This document shows, piece after piece, positions 7,985-13,933 of a DNA stretch of 15,398 nucleotides. The notes beneath the pieces were generated by a model. The model was not told where the DNA came from. It did not search any database and was given only the letters and a program-made list of their open reading frames with translations. Source of the stretch: Myxococcales bacterium. GTDB lineage: Bacteria > Myxococcota > Polyangia > Polyangiales > Polyangiaceae. The stretch covers positions 1 through 15,398 of the forward strand of contig JAGQIY010001014.1 in assembly GCA_020430865.1 (NCBI GenBank), in the 5' to 3' direction. The first letter of the stretch is position 1. Every line of letters begins with the position of its first letter. Made by a program: the position numbers and the translations under genes.

Positions 7985-8374
7985 GTGAGGATTTCTGGGC
8001 GACTACTGGCTGGAGTCGGGGGCCTGATGCTGGCGCTCCAGCTGGGCTGTGGTGGCGGCGGCACGCCGGGCGCGAAGGGGCCAGGCGACGGCGCTGGCAG
8101 CGGAGCAGGTGAGGGGACCGAGGACGCTGCGGGGCAGCGGGGAGGGTCCCTGGGACAGGGCTCAGACCCCTGCGCCGATGGTTCGTGCGTGAGCTGTGGT
8201 GAGGGCGTCTGTCCGTCGGGCTACTTCTGCAACGAATCCGCCGCTGGCGGCGCTGGCTGCGGCTGGCTGGCCGAGTGCGCGGAAGCTCCAACCTGCGCTT
8301 GCGTTCAGCAGGCCCTGGGTGCGGGCTGCGAGTGCAGCGAGCGCGGTGGTTTCCCCGTCGTGACGTGTAACTGA
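7985..8374 (+). CDS. Small cysteine-rich putative lipoprotein
   Basis: This is a 129-residue protein if started at the GTG at 7985 (an adjacent GTG at 7982 is equally possible). Residues 2-6 hold two Arg, residues 7-20 are hydrophobic, and Cys22 follows QLG and precedes a GGGG run, so it looks like a lipoprotein signal with an imperfect lipobox. Residues ~23-60 are Gly/Ala-rich, probably a flexible tether. The C-terminal ~70 residues hold 12 cysteines, often in C-x-C, C-x2-C or C-x4-C spacing (CVSCGEGVC, CACV, CECSE), which suggests a disulfide-knotted extracytoplasmic domain. Such cysteine-rich surface lipoproteins are common in myxobacteria. No enzymatic motif is seen and the function is unknown. 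It is divergent from the FAD-oxidase gene. Confidence 0.6.
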   Translation: MRISGRLLAGVGGLMLALQLGCGGGGTPGAKGPGDGAGSGAGEGTEDAAGQRGGSLGQGSDPCADGSCVSCGEGVCPSGYFCNESAAGGAGCGWLAECAEAPTCACVQQALGAGCECSERGGFPVVTCN

Positions 8375-8492
8375 CGCTTGCCGTTCAAGCCGCGGCGAGA
8401 CGTGCCGTTCCTCTAGGCGTTGCCCGAAGTCTCCAGCGCGCCGCCGCCGGCGCGAGTCGGTTCATGGGGATCGCGGTCGACTGCAACGCGCC

Positions 8493-9569
8493 ATGTTTCC
8501 TCAGTTCTCCACTTCGCCCCCACGCGCCGAGTCGAACGCCCGAGTCCTGGTGGCGGTTTCCGCGCTCGACCAAGTGGAGCGACTCAAGGCCACGGTCACG
8601 CTGCTCGGGCACGAATGCTTGGCCATCGACGACGTGGACGACGTGTTCCGTGTGGTCGCAGAATGGGAGCCGGATCTGATCCTGCTCGGCGTCGATCTGA
8701 ACGGGCTGAGCGGCCTCGAGGTCTGCAGTGAGCTCAGAACGTCGGACATGCAGCGGGCGACCCCGATCGTCTTGGTTGGGGACACTGAAGACACCGACGA
8801 GGGTCTCGTCGCCGGGGGGCTGCTCGCCGGCGCGGACGACTTCATCTCGCGTCCAGAACGCGAGAGCGAGCTCAAGGCGCGCATCCAGGTCCAGCTTCGC
8901 AACAAGCGTTTCCGCGACGCGCTTCGCCGGCTGAGACGCGAGCGTGACCACTTGCGGCGGACCGCGGAGATCGACCCACTCACCGGTCTCCACAACCGTC
9001 GCACGCTGGAGAGCGCGCTCCACGCCTACTACGAAGGCTGTGAACGCTTCGCGATCCTGTTCCTCGACGTGGACCACTTCAAGGCGATCAATGACTCCAA
9101 GGGGCACGACGTCGGAGACGAAGTGCTGCGTGGCGTGAGCCGCACCTTGAAGGAGGGCATTCGCCCCGGGGACGCGCTCGGGCGCTACGGCGGCGAGGAG
9201 TTCATGGTGGTCGTCGCCGGTGCAGGCCAGGAGTCGGCGCGCCTGGTCGCCGAGCGGCATCGCAGGAGCGTCAGCACCCTCGATGTGTCCCGCTACGGTC
9301 TGGAGCAGGTGACGATCAGCGTCGGCGTGGCCATCTACGACGCGCGTCGCGACGAAGAGACGCTGGATGAGCTGATCAAGCGCGCTGACGAGGCGCTCTA
9401 CGACGCGAAGCGCAGCGGTCGCAATCGCACCGTGGTCGCCCCACGCGAGAGCGCCGCGTCCCTCGGGCGCTCGCAGACCGTGCTCAAGGTCCTGCCGCCG
9501 ACGCACCCCGCGGTCAGCGCTGGGTATGAACGGCCCTCGCTGTTTCCGGTGACCGGAGGTCGCCGATGA
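8493..9569 (+). CDS. Diguanylate cyclase with pseudo-receiver domain
   Basis: This is a 358-residue protein. Residues ~16-135 have the shape of a response-regulator receiver domain (RVLVAVS, then PDLILLGVDLNGLSG, then a TPIVLVGDTED region), but the phosphoacceptor Asp is Gly66, the acidic pair after strand 1 is absent, and the usual Lys is replaced. It therefore probably does not accept phosphate. Residues ~138-165 are a charged helix linker. The GGDEF domain follows (~166-325), starting at DPLTGLHNRR, with the active-site GGEEF at 233-237 and an inhibitory I-site RPGD at 224-227, exactly five residues upstream. The substrate is GTP and the product is c-di-GMP, with product inhibition expected. 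It is soluble, with no membrane segment. The stop overlaps the next start by four bases. No strong ribosome site precedes the ATG at 8493, so the exact start is moderate. Confidence 0.9.
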   Translation: MFPQFSTSPPRAESNARVLVAVSALDQVERLKATVTLLGHECLAIDDVDDVFRVVAEWEPDLILLGVDLNGLSGLEVCSELRTSDMQRATPIVLVGDTEDTDEGLVAGGLLAGADDFISRPERESELKARIQVQLRNKRFRDALRRLRRERDHLRRTAEIDPLTGLHNRRTLESALHAYYEGCERFAILFLDVDHFKAINDSKGHDVGDEVLRGVSRTLKEGIRPGDALGRYGGEEFMVVVAGAGQESARLVAERHRRSVSTLDVSRYGLEQVTISVGVAIYDARRDEETLDELIKRADEALYDAKRSGRNRTVVAPRESAASLGRSQTVLKVLPPTHPAVSAGYERPSLFPVTGGRR

Positions 9570-10426
9570 CGCAGCCTCTGATCGCAGACGCGGAGCCCCA
9601 GAGCGCTCTCGAGAAGGGCCTCGTGCGGTTGATGCGCAACGGCGTGACGGCGCTGCCCGTGCTGCCTCAGGTCGCCGCCAGCGCACTGCAGCTGGCGAAC
9701 GACCCCAAGGCGGGGCCCCGAGACCTCGCCGATCTGATCGACGGCGACCCGCCCATTGCCGCGCGGTTTCTCTCCGTCGCCAACTCCGCGGCCTACTACC
9801 GGGGCTATGCAGCGCCCACGACCCGCGACGCCGTGATCCGTCTTGGTCTTGCGACGACCCGCGACCTGCTCTTCCAGGTGGTCTATGGCGCCTCGACCCA
9901 CGGCGTCGGTGGCTTCCAGGCGCAGGTCGCTGACTCGTTCAAGCGCTCCGTGCTGGCGGGCAGCGCGGCGCGCTTGGCCGCCAAACGACTCGGGCGCCGC
10001 TACGAGTACGACTACATGTGCGGGCTCCTGCACGACATCGGCGAAGCTCGCATCTACCGCTTGCTGGCCAAGCTCCCGCCGACCAAGAACATGCGCCTGG
10101 TGCGCGCCCTGGTCGAGCGCTACCACACCAGCGCAGGCGCGGAGATCGCCATGGCATGGAGACTCCCTGCGGAAATTGTCGACTGCTGCGCGGCGCACCA
10201 CGACCTGGACACCGAGCACGAACCGCACGTGCGACTCGTGATGATCGCCGACGCCTGTGTCGACGCGCTGCTGGGCGACGGATACTCGCGCATCGGAGTC
10301 GACCCTCAGCGCTTCGCCAGACTCGGGGTCGACCAGGACACCGCCGAGGCGTTGGTCATGGCGCTGCGAGACTCCCAGAGCAGCGAGCAGGGGTCGCGTA
10401 GCTCCGACGTCCGCGCCGTGCGCTGA
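9566..10426 (+). CDS. HDOD domain signalling protein
   Basis: This is a 286-residue protein. An HDOD domain occupies about residues 22-225, recognisable from LPVLPQVAASALQLAND, the FLSVANSAAYYRG block, and GLLHDIGEA. HDOD domains are HD-superfamily folds that usually act in signalling without a proven enzyme activity. Some HD metal ligands remain (His156-Asp157, His187, His211/His212, Asp229), but the first expected His, in the DSFKRSVLAG block, appears to be Arg127. That argues for a binding rather than a hydrolase role. The C-terminal ~50 residues are less conserved. The gene overlaps the diguanylate cyclase stop (ATGA, 9566-9569), so the two are probably co-translated and act together. Confidence 0.85.
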   Translation: MTQPLIADAEPQSALEKGLVRLMRNGVTALPVLPQVAASALQLANDPKAGPRDLADLIDGDPPIAARFLSVANSAAYYRGYAAPTTRDAVIRLGLATTRDLLFQVVYGASTHGVGGFQAQVADSFKRSVLAGSAARLAAKRLGRRYEYDYMCGLLHDIGEARIYRLLAKLPPTKNMRLVRALVERYHTSAGAEIAMAWRLPAEIVDCCAAHHDLDTEHEPHVRLVMIADACVDALLGDGYSRIGVDPQRFARLGVDQDTAEALVMALRDSQSSEQGSRSSDVRAVR

Positions 10427-10458
10427 GCAAGCAACCGCCATGGCAGCGCCGGTGCGTT

Positions 10459-10474
10459 GCTCGGGCTGCCGAGC
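10459..10474. terminator. Small hairpin between convergent genes
   Basis: GCTCGG-GCTG-CCGAGC is a perfect 6-bp stem with a 4-base loop, located in the 57-bp gap between the HDOD gene and the convergent hypothetical gene. No T-run follows on either strand, so it is not a classical intrinsic terminator; it could still serve as a two-way barrier or an RNA end protector. Confidence 0.25.
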
Positions 10475-10483
10475 CACCTCGCG

Positions 10484-10918
10484 TCAGGGCACCGACTCCG
10501 GGGGCAGGCTCTCGGTTGCGCTGCTCGCGCTCAGCGGCGCGAGGCGCATCAACGCGCCCTCCACACGCTCCCGGTCCTCGCGGGGCAGCTCCTGCCTGCC
10601 CGCGCGGTGCAGCGCGAAGTTCACGATGCTCATCTCCAGCGGGCTCAGCGAGGTCGTGCGCTGGAAGCCTAGATTATCCACCCGGAAACGCATGAGCACG
10701 CTGCCGTCCTCCAGCTCTTGACGACCGACGATCTCCGCCTGCTCTCTCCCCCGACCGAGCAGCTGCCGAATCAAACCCCGGAGCCGCTTGGCGCGACGGC
10801 GCACGCGCTTGCCTCCAGGACCCTCGAACAGGTCATAGAAGCGATTCCTGGAGAAGCTGGTCGGCACCAGCACCAGGGCGCAAAGCAGTGCATCGCTGTC
10901 CAGCCGTTGCTCCGTCAC
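10484..10918 (-). CDS. Conserved-looking hypothetical protein downstream of prfA
   Basis: I do not recognise the family. The protein has 144 residues and starts at a GTG two bases after the prfA stop, so it is very likely coupled to prfA. The N-terminal ~30 residues are mixed and partly hydrophobic (LLCALVLVPTSF). A strongly basic stretch follows at about 37-60 (KRVRRRAKRLRG), which could bind nucleic acid. The middle (about 60-95) has beta-like character (GSVLMRFRVDNLGF), and the end is Ala/Ser/Pro-rich. There is no signal peptide, membrane span or catalytic motif. In many bacteria the gene after prfA is prmC, the release-factor glutamine methyltransferase; this protein is too short and has no SAM or NPPY motif, so it is not prmC. 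Confidence 0.6.
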   Translation of the reverse strand: MTEQRLDSDALLCALVLVPTSFSRNRFYDLFEGPGGKRVRRRAKRLRGLIRQLLGRGREQAEIVGRQELEDGSVLMRFRVDNLGFQRTTSLSPLEMSIVNFALHRAGRQELPREDRERVEGALMRLAPLSASSATESLPPESVP

Positions 10919-10920
10919 TC

Positions 10921-11991
10921 TCAGCTAGCCTCCTGGCCCTTGAGGCGTTCCGCCTGCTGCCAGGATGCCACTGCGTCGAGCAGCTCGTCGAGATCCCCTT
11001 CGACGACGCGATCCAGCTTGTAGAGCGTGAGGCCGATGCGGTGATCCGTGAGTCGATTCTGGGGGAAGTTGTAGGTGCGGATCTTCTCCGAGCGCTCCCC
11101 CGCCCCGACCATCCCACGCCGTTCGTCGCGGATGGCGTCGGCCTGCTTTTGCCGCTCGATGTCGAGCAGCCGGCTCTTCAGCACCTTCAGCGCCCGCTGC
11201 TTGTTCTTGAGCAGGCTGCGTTCGTCCTGGCACTTGACGACCATGCCCGTCGGCAAGTGGGTGATTTGCACGGCGCTGTTGGAGGTGATCACCGACTGGC
11301 CTCCAGGACCCGAGGCGTGGGCGATGTCGTAGCGCAGGTCCTTGTCGTCGATCTCGAGCTCGACGTCCTCGGCTTCGGGCAGCACGGCCACGGTGGCCGT
11401 CGAGGTGTGTACCCGACCCTGGGTCTCCGTTTCTGGCACGCGCTGCACGCGATGTACTCCGGCCTCGAGCTTCATGCGGGAGAACACGCGATCGCCGCTG
11501 ATCAGGGCGATCACCTCCTTGTAGCCTCCAGCGCTGGCCTCGCTGCTGCTGAGCACCTCGACGTTCCAGCCGCGTTGTTCCGCGTAGCGCGCGTACATGC
11601 GGAACAGGTCGGCCGCGAACAGCGCAGCTTCCTCGCCGCCGGTGCCGCCGCGGATCTCCAGGATCGTGTTCTTCTCGTCAGCTGGATCTTGAGGCAGCAG
11701 CAGCACGCGGATGCGCTGCTCCACGGCTTCCAGCTCGGCCTCGAGCTCGGGCAGCTCTTCCTTCGCGAGCGGTCCCAGTTCGGGGTCGTCCAGCGCCTCC
11801 TTGTCGTCGGCGATCTGCTTGGTGACCTTCTGCCACTCCTGGAAGGCCTGGACGATGGGCAGGATGCGGCTGCGCTCGCGGTTCAAGTCCTGCAGGCGCT
11901 TGCTGTCGGTGAGCACGCTGGCATCACACATCAGCGCGTCGATCTCGGTTTGACGGCGCTCGACTTGTTGGAGCTTCTCGACGGGGATCAT
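10921..11991 (-). CDS. prfA: Peptide chain release factor 1
   Basis: RF1 reads UAA and UAG stop codons in the ribosomal A site and triggers release of the finished peptide. The protein has 356 residues, the usual length. The GGQ motif that enters the peptidyl-transferase centre is at 230-232, in GPGGQSV. The stop-recognition tripeptide of RF1 type (PxT) is Pro-Glu-Thr at 186-188, in HRVQRVPETE; RF2 would have SPF. Other family blocks are IRGGTGGEEAALFAADLFRMY and the C-terminal RTYNFPQNRLTDHRI. The residue after GGQ is Ser where many RF1 proteins have His. The start at 11991 (ATG, MIPVEKL) fits the family N-terminus, although no clear Shine-Dalgarno is seen. It lies in the conserved order rpmE, DUF1385, prfA. 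The DUF1385 gene ends 128 bases upstream. Confidence 0.97.
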   Translation of the reverse strand: MIPVEKLQQVERRQTEIDALMCDASVLTDSKRLQDLNRERSRILPIVQAFQEWQKVTKQIADDKEALDDPELGPLAKEELPELEAELEAVEQRIRVLLLPQDPADEKNTILEIRGGTGGEEAALFAADLFRMYARYAEQRGWNVEVLSSSEASAGGYKEVIALISGDRVFSRMKLEAGVHRVQRVPETETQGRVHTSTATVAVLPEAEDVELEIDDKDLRYDIAHASGPGGQSVITSNSAVQITHLPTGMVVKCQDERSLLKNKQRALKVLKSRLLDIERQKQADAIRDERRGMVGAGERSEKIRTYNFPQNRLTDHRIGLTLYKLDRVVEGDLDELLDAVASWQQAERLKGQEAS

Positions 11992-12119
11992 GGCTTGGGA
12001 TCTCGGGGCAGCGCGCAGCGCTGGGGTGACTTCGAGTGAGAGCGGCGCAGACTCCGCGGACCACGGCGCTCTCGAGCCAGGCGACGCGTCTCAGGATCGG
12101 GATCGGGGGGTGAGGTACG

Positions 12120-13181
12120 CTACGGGGCCAGTGCTCGGCGCAGGGCGTGCAACGCAACCTCGAGCTGATCGGCTGCCGGCTCTCGGGTCGTGAGACGCTG
12201 AAACGCGAAGCCCGGCGTTCGTAGCATTCGAAGTGGCCTGGCGTCCCGCGCGATCAGCCGCTGCAGCTCGATGCTCGAGGCGAGCAACGCGGGGGCTGTC
12301 AGCAGCTTCAGGGCGAGCAGCACCAGGTTGGCCCACAGCGGGCTCAACGCGAACCACGAGAGCCCAGAAGCCAGACCCCAGAACCAGGGCAGGCTGAGCA
12401 ACGCCAGCATCACGATCAGGCTCGTGCCGCAGCGAGGGTGGAGCCGTGTCTGGCGGCCGGCGTTCTCCACGCGCAGCGGAAGACCCTGCTCGAAGGCGTG
12501 GACGCTCTTGTGCTCGGCGCCGTGGAACATGAAGAGCCGGCGGATCTCCTTGATACGCCCGAGCAGCGTGACGTACGTCGCGACGCCGATCAGCAGACTC
12601 GCGACGGTGATCAGCTGATACGAGAAGCCGCTCACCGGGACGCTCACCCCCAGCAAGCCGAGCAACCACGCGGCCAGCCAGGCGACCGCCTGGGGCCCCG
12701 CGAAGAGGGCGCTCAGGGCGAACGTGGCGGAAATCGCCATCGGCACGACGTGCCTCAGGGATAGCTGCTCCAGGGGCAGCGCCTCCGGGCGCCGAGGGTC
12801 GCCGGACGGATGCATGGCCGTAGCCCCGGGAGCGCTCGGGACGTCGTCGGTGAGGCCACCCGTCAGCCAGAGCACCATCAGCATCGAGCCGACGCTCGGC
12901 GCGCTGCCTCGCTCGTCCTCCTCTTTTATCTTTGCAGAAAACGGCAGCGCGGTGCTGCACTTGCGCCGTGCGCGGAGCAACTCCGAGCTGGCGTCCGCCT
13001 TGGGCCCCGCGACGGTCTTGGCTCGCTTGGGCACCGGGATCTCCCGCTCGACCAGCGTGCCGTTTCTGCGCCTCACGACCGCAATCGCCCGCTCCGGGGT
13101 GCGCATGAGCACGCCCTCGAGCAGCGCCTGACCACCGACCAAGGGTCGCGGTGTGGTCTCAGGATGGCTCTCGACGCTCAC
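12120..13181 (-). CDS. DUF1385 (YqhQ-like) membrane protein
   Basis: This is a 353-residue protein from a GTG start. The family hallmarks are VGGQALLEGVLMR at 15-27, FMFHGAEHKSVHAFE at 217-231 and RLHPRCGTS at 246-254. Hydrophobic spans lie at about 145-177 (perhaps two), 187-207, 254-271 and 283-303, so it is a multi-pass inner-membrane protein with the GGQ-containing end probably cytoplasmic. The biochemical function is not established; the family's habit of lying next to rpmE and prfA is well known and is seen here. The region between residues 50 and 140 is Ser/Lys/Pro-rich and poorly matches the hydrophobic RGV-x-L segment that family members carry there; only a FSAKIKEEDE piece is recognisable. 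A TATATC sequence at 13188-13193 lies six bases from the GTG. Confidence 0.85.
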   Translation of the reverse strand: MSVESHPETTPRPLVGGQALLEGVLMRTPERAIAVVRRRNGTLVEREIPVPKRAKTVAGPKADASSELLRARRKCSTALPFSAKIKEEDERGSAPSVGSMLMVLWLTGGLTDDVPSAPGATAMHPSGDPRRPEALPLEQLSLRHVVPMAISATFALSALFAGPQAVAWLAAWLLGLLGVSVPVSGFSYQLITVASLLIGVATYVTLLGRIKEIRRLFMFHGAEHKSVHAFEQGLPLRVENAGRQTRLHPRCGTSLIVMLALLSLPWFWGLASGLSWFALSPLWANLVLLALKLLTAPALLASSIELQRLIARDARPLRMLRTPGFAFQRLTTREPAADQLEVALHALRRALAP

Positions 13182-13223
13182 CCGATGGATATAGCGCGAG
13201 CGAGCTCTGCCGGCAGACGAGCG

Positions 13224-13279
13224 GCAAAAACCCGCACAAAACGCCGATGGGCCCAGCGCTGCGAGGCAGCGGGGCCCAT
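13224..13279 (-). terminator. Strong hairpin after rpmE, terminator or attenuator
   Basis: ATGGGCCC (13247-13254) pairs with GGGCCCAT (13272-13279), and CGCTGC (13257-13262) pairs with GCAGCG (13266-13271). This makes a 14-bp stem with one 2-base bulge and a GAG loop. In the - strand transcript it is followed by CGGCG, then TTTT, then GTGCGGG, then TTTTT (ending at 13225). The first U-run is five bases past the stem, so termination may be partial, leaving read-through into the DUF1385 gene. Confidence 0.6.
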
Positions 13280-13308
13280 GTTCGCCGCGCGTCGCGCGCG
13301 CGCTCCGA

Positions 13309-13506
13309 CTACTTGCCGTACTTCTTCTTGAAGCGGTCGATACGACCCGCGGTGTCCACCAGGCGCTGCTTGCCAGTGAAGAACGGGTGGCAGGAGGCGC
13401 ACACGTCCACGTGCAGCTCCTTGGAGGTCGACCGGGTCGCGAAGGTGCTGCCGCACGCGCAGCTCACGGTGACGACGTCGTAGTTGGGGTGGATTTCAGC
13501 TTTCAT
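13309..13506 (-). CDS. rpmE: Ribosomal protein L31, zinc-binding type
   Basis: This is a 65-residue large-subunit protein. It starts [12 protein letters not shown], the usual L31 opening, so the ATG at 13506 is chosen even though the frame is open to 13629. Cysteines at 16, 18, 36 and 39 (CAC and CASC) mark the zinc-binding, C+ type of L31; the C- paralogue made under zinc starvation lacks them. The [27 protein letters not shown]-terminus is typical. It is the first gene of the leftward rpmE, DUF1385, prfA cluster. No strong AGGAGG is seen upstream, only GAGAGAG 9-15 bases from the ATG. Confidence 0.97.
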   Translation of the reverse strand: MKAEIHPNYDVVTVSCACGSTFATRSTSKELHVDVCASCHPFFTGKQRLVDTAGRIDRFKKKYGK

Positions 13507-13590
13507 CGTTGGCTCGCTCTCTCGTGGGCCGCGTTGTAAGCCCACGCTTTGGCCATGCGCGCCGGACTCCGAAGAGCGGGCCGGCGGCAA
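13507..13590 (-). promoter_or_regulatory. Structured rpmE mRNA leader
   Basis: Two hairpins lie just upstream of rpmE. The proximal one, CGTGGGC...GCCCACG (13523-13529 with 13540-13546), has a 7-bp stem and a 10-base loop and ends 16 bases before the start codon. The distal one (13561-13585) has outer GCCGG/CCGGC arms and an inner CTC-TTCG-GAG, that is, a cUUCGg tetraloop in the leftward transcript. L31 autoregulation through a 5' leader is known in other bacteria; its use here is inference. Confidence 0.4.
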
Positions 13591-13600
13591 AGGGACGCGG

Positions 13601-13629
13601 AACCTAGCTCCCCTTCGAGGCTCACACAA
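13601..13629 (-). promoter_or_regulatory. Weak candidate promoter for rpmE
   Basis: On the - strand TTGTGT (13629-13624), 17 bases, then TAGGTT (13606-13601). Each box matches only half of the consensus, but the spacing is ideal and the predicted start lies just before the structured leader. Confidence 0.25.
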
Positions 13630-13860
13630 CCCATCGTCGAGCGATTGTTGGCTCTGACCTCGAGGCGTGTTCAGTGGTCGTGCATGGAGGTTCGGGGCGT
13701 TGCACCCCGATCGTTCGATCGTGCGGATTGCTCGCGAGGGTTCCGGTGTTGGGGGATACTTGCGGGGTAGACCCGCTGCGCGCTCTCGCGAGCCCTGGTG
13801 CGCTGCTCCTCGTGAGGTCGTGAAGGCGATCGTGGCGGCCGGCTCCAGCTCCCTGACCTT

Positions 13861-13911
13861 GAGAAAAAACTTAGCAAATTCAATGACATGAACAAACTTG
13901 ACGTTACGTCA
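13861..13911 (+). promoter_or_regulatory. AT-rich promoter region with 13-bp palindrome
   Basis: A sudden AT-rich stretch includes AAAAAAC, TTAGCAAATTC and then the inverted repeat TGACGT-T-ACGTCA (13899-13911). It lies 22 bases before the DUF362 start. I could not place a convincing -35/-10 pair, so it is reported as a promoter/operator region, not an exact promoter. Confidence 0.4.
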
Positions 13912-13933
13912 TTTCTGGATCAAGGTGAGTCGA

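Larger units (their letters stand above)
13591..13933. other. Intergenic region with hairpins and an AT-rich end
   Basis: There is no convincing gene in this stretch between the divergent rpmE and DUF362 genes. It holds short hairpins at 13692-13710 (TCGGGG/CCCCGA), 13708-13721 (CGATCG-TT-CGATCG) and 13762-13776 (GCGGG/CCCGC), and two copies of the 8-bp palindrome CTCGCGAG (13731-13738 and 13785-13792). The last ~60 bases (from about 13861) are AT-rich against a very GC-rich background. Confidence 0.45.

Noticed and set aside
7881..8291. N-terminal extension of the FAD oxidase to the ATG at 8291
   Set aside because: The extra 137 residues are Arg/Pro/Ser-rich, unlike the family, and are the complement of the cysteine-rich gene; the domain begins right after the GTG at 7880.
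8385..9686. Long open frame of 433 codons on the - strand opposite the diguanylate cyclase
   Set aside because: It lies antisense to a gene with clear GGDEF motifs. Its own translation has no recognisable domain, and GC-rich third positions routinely keep the opposite strand open.
10888..12039. Open frame of 383 codons on the + strand opposite prfA
   Set aside because: Antisense to an unmistakable RF1 gene; the translation is Leu/Asp/His-rich without family features.
13898..13933. TTG start for the DUF362 gene at 13898
   Set aside because: It would begin within the palindrome region, has no ribosome site, and the ATG at 13934 has an ideal one.
13507..13933. tRNA, other RNA gene or CRISPR in the large intergenic region
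   Set aside because: No cloverleaf with a T-loop and acceptor stem, and no regularly spaced repeats, were found by eye.
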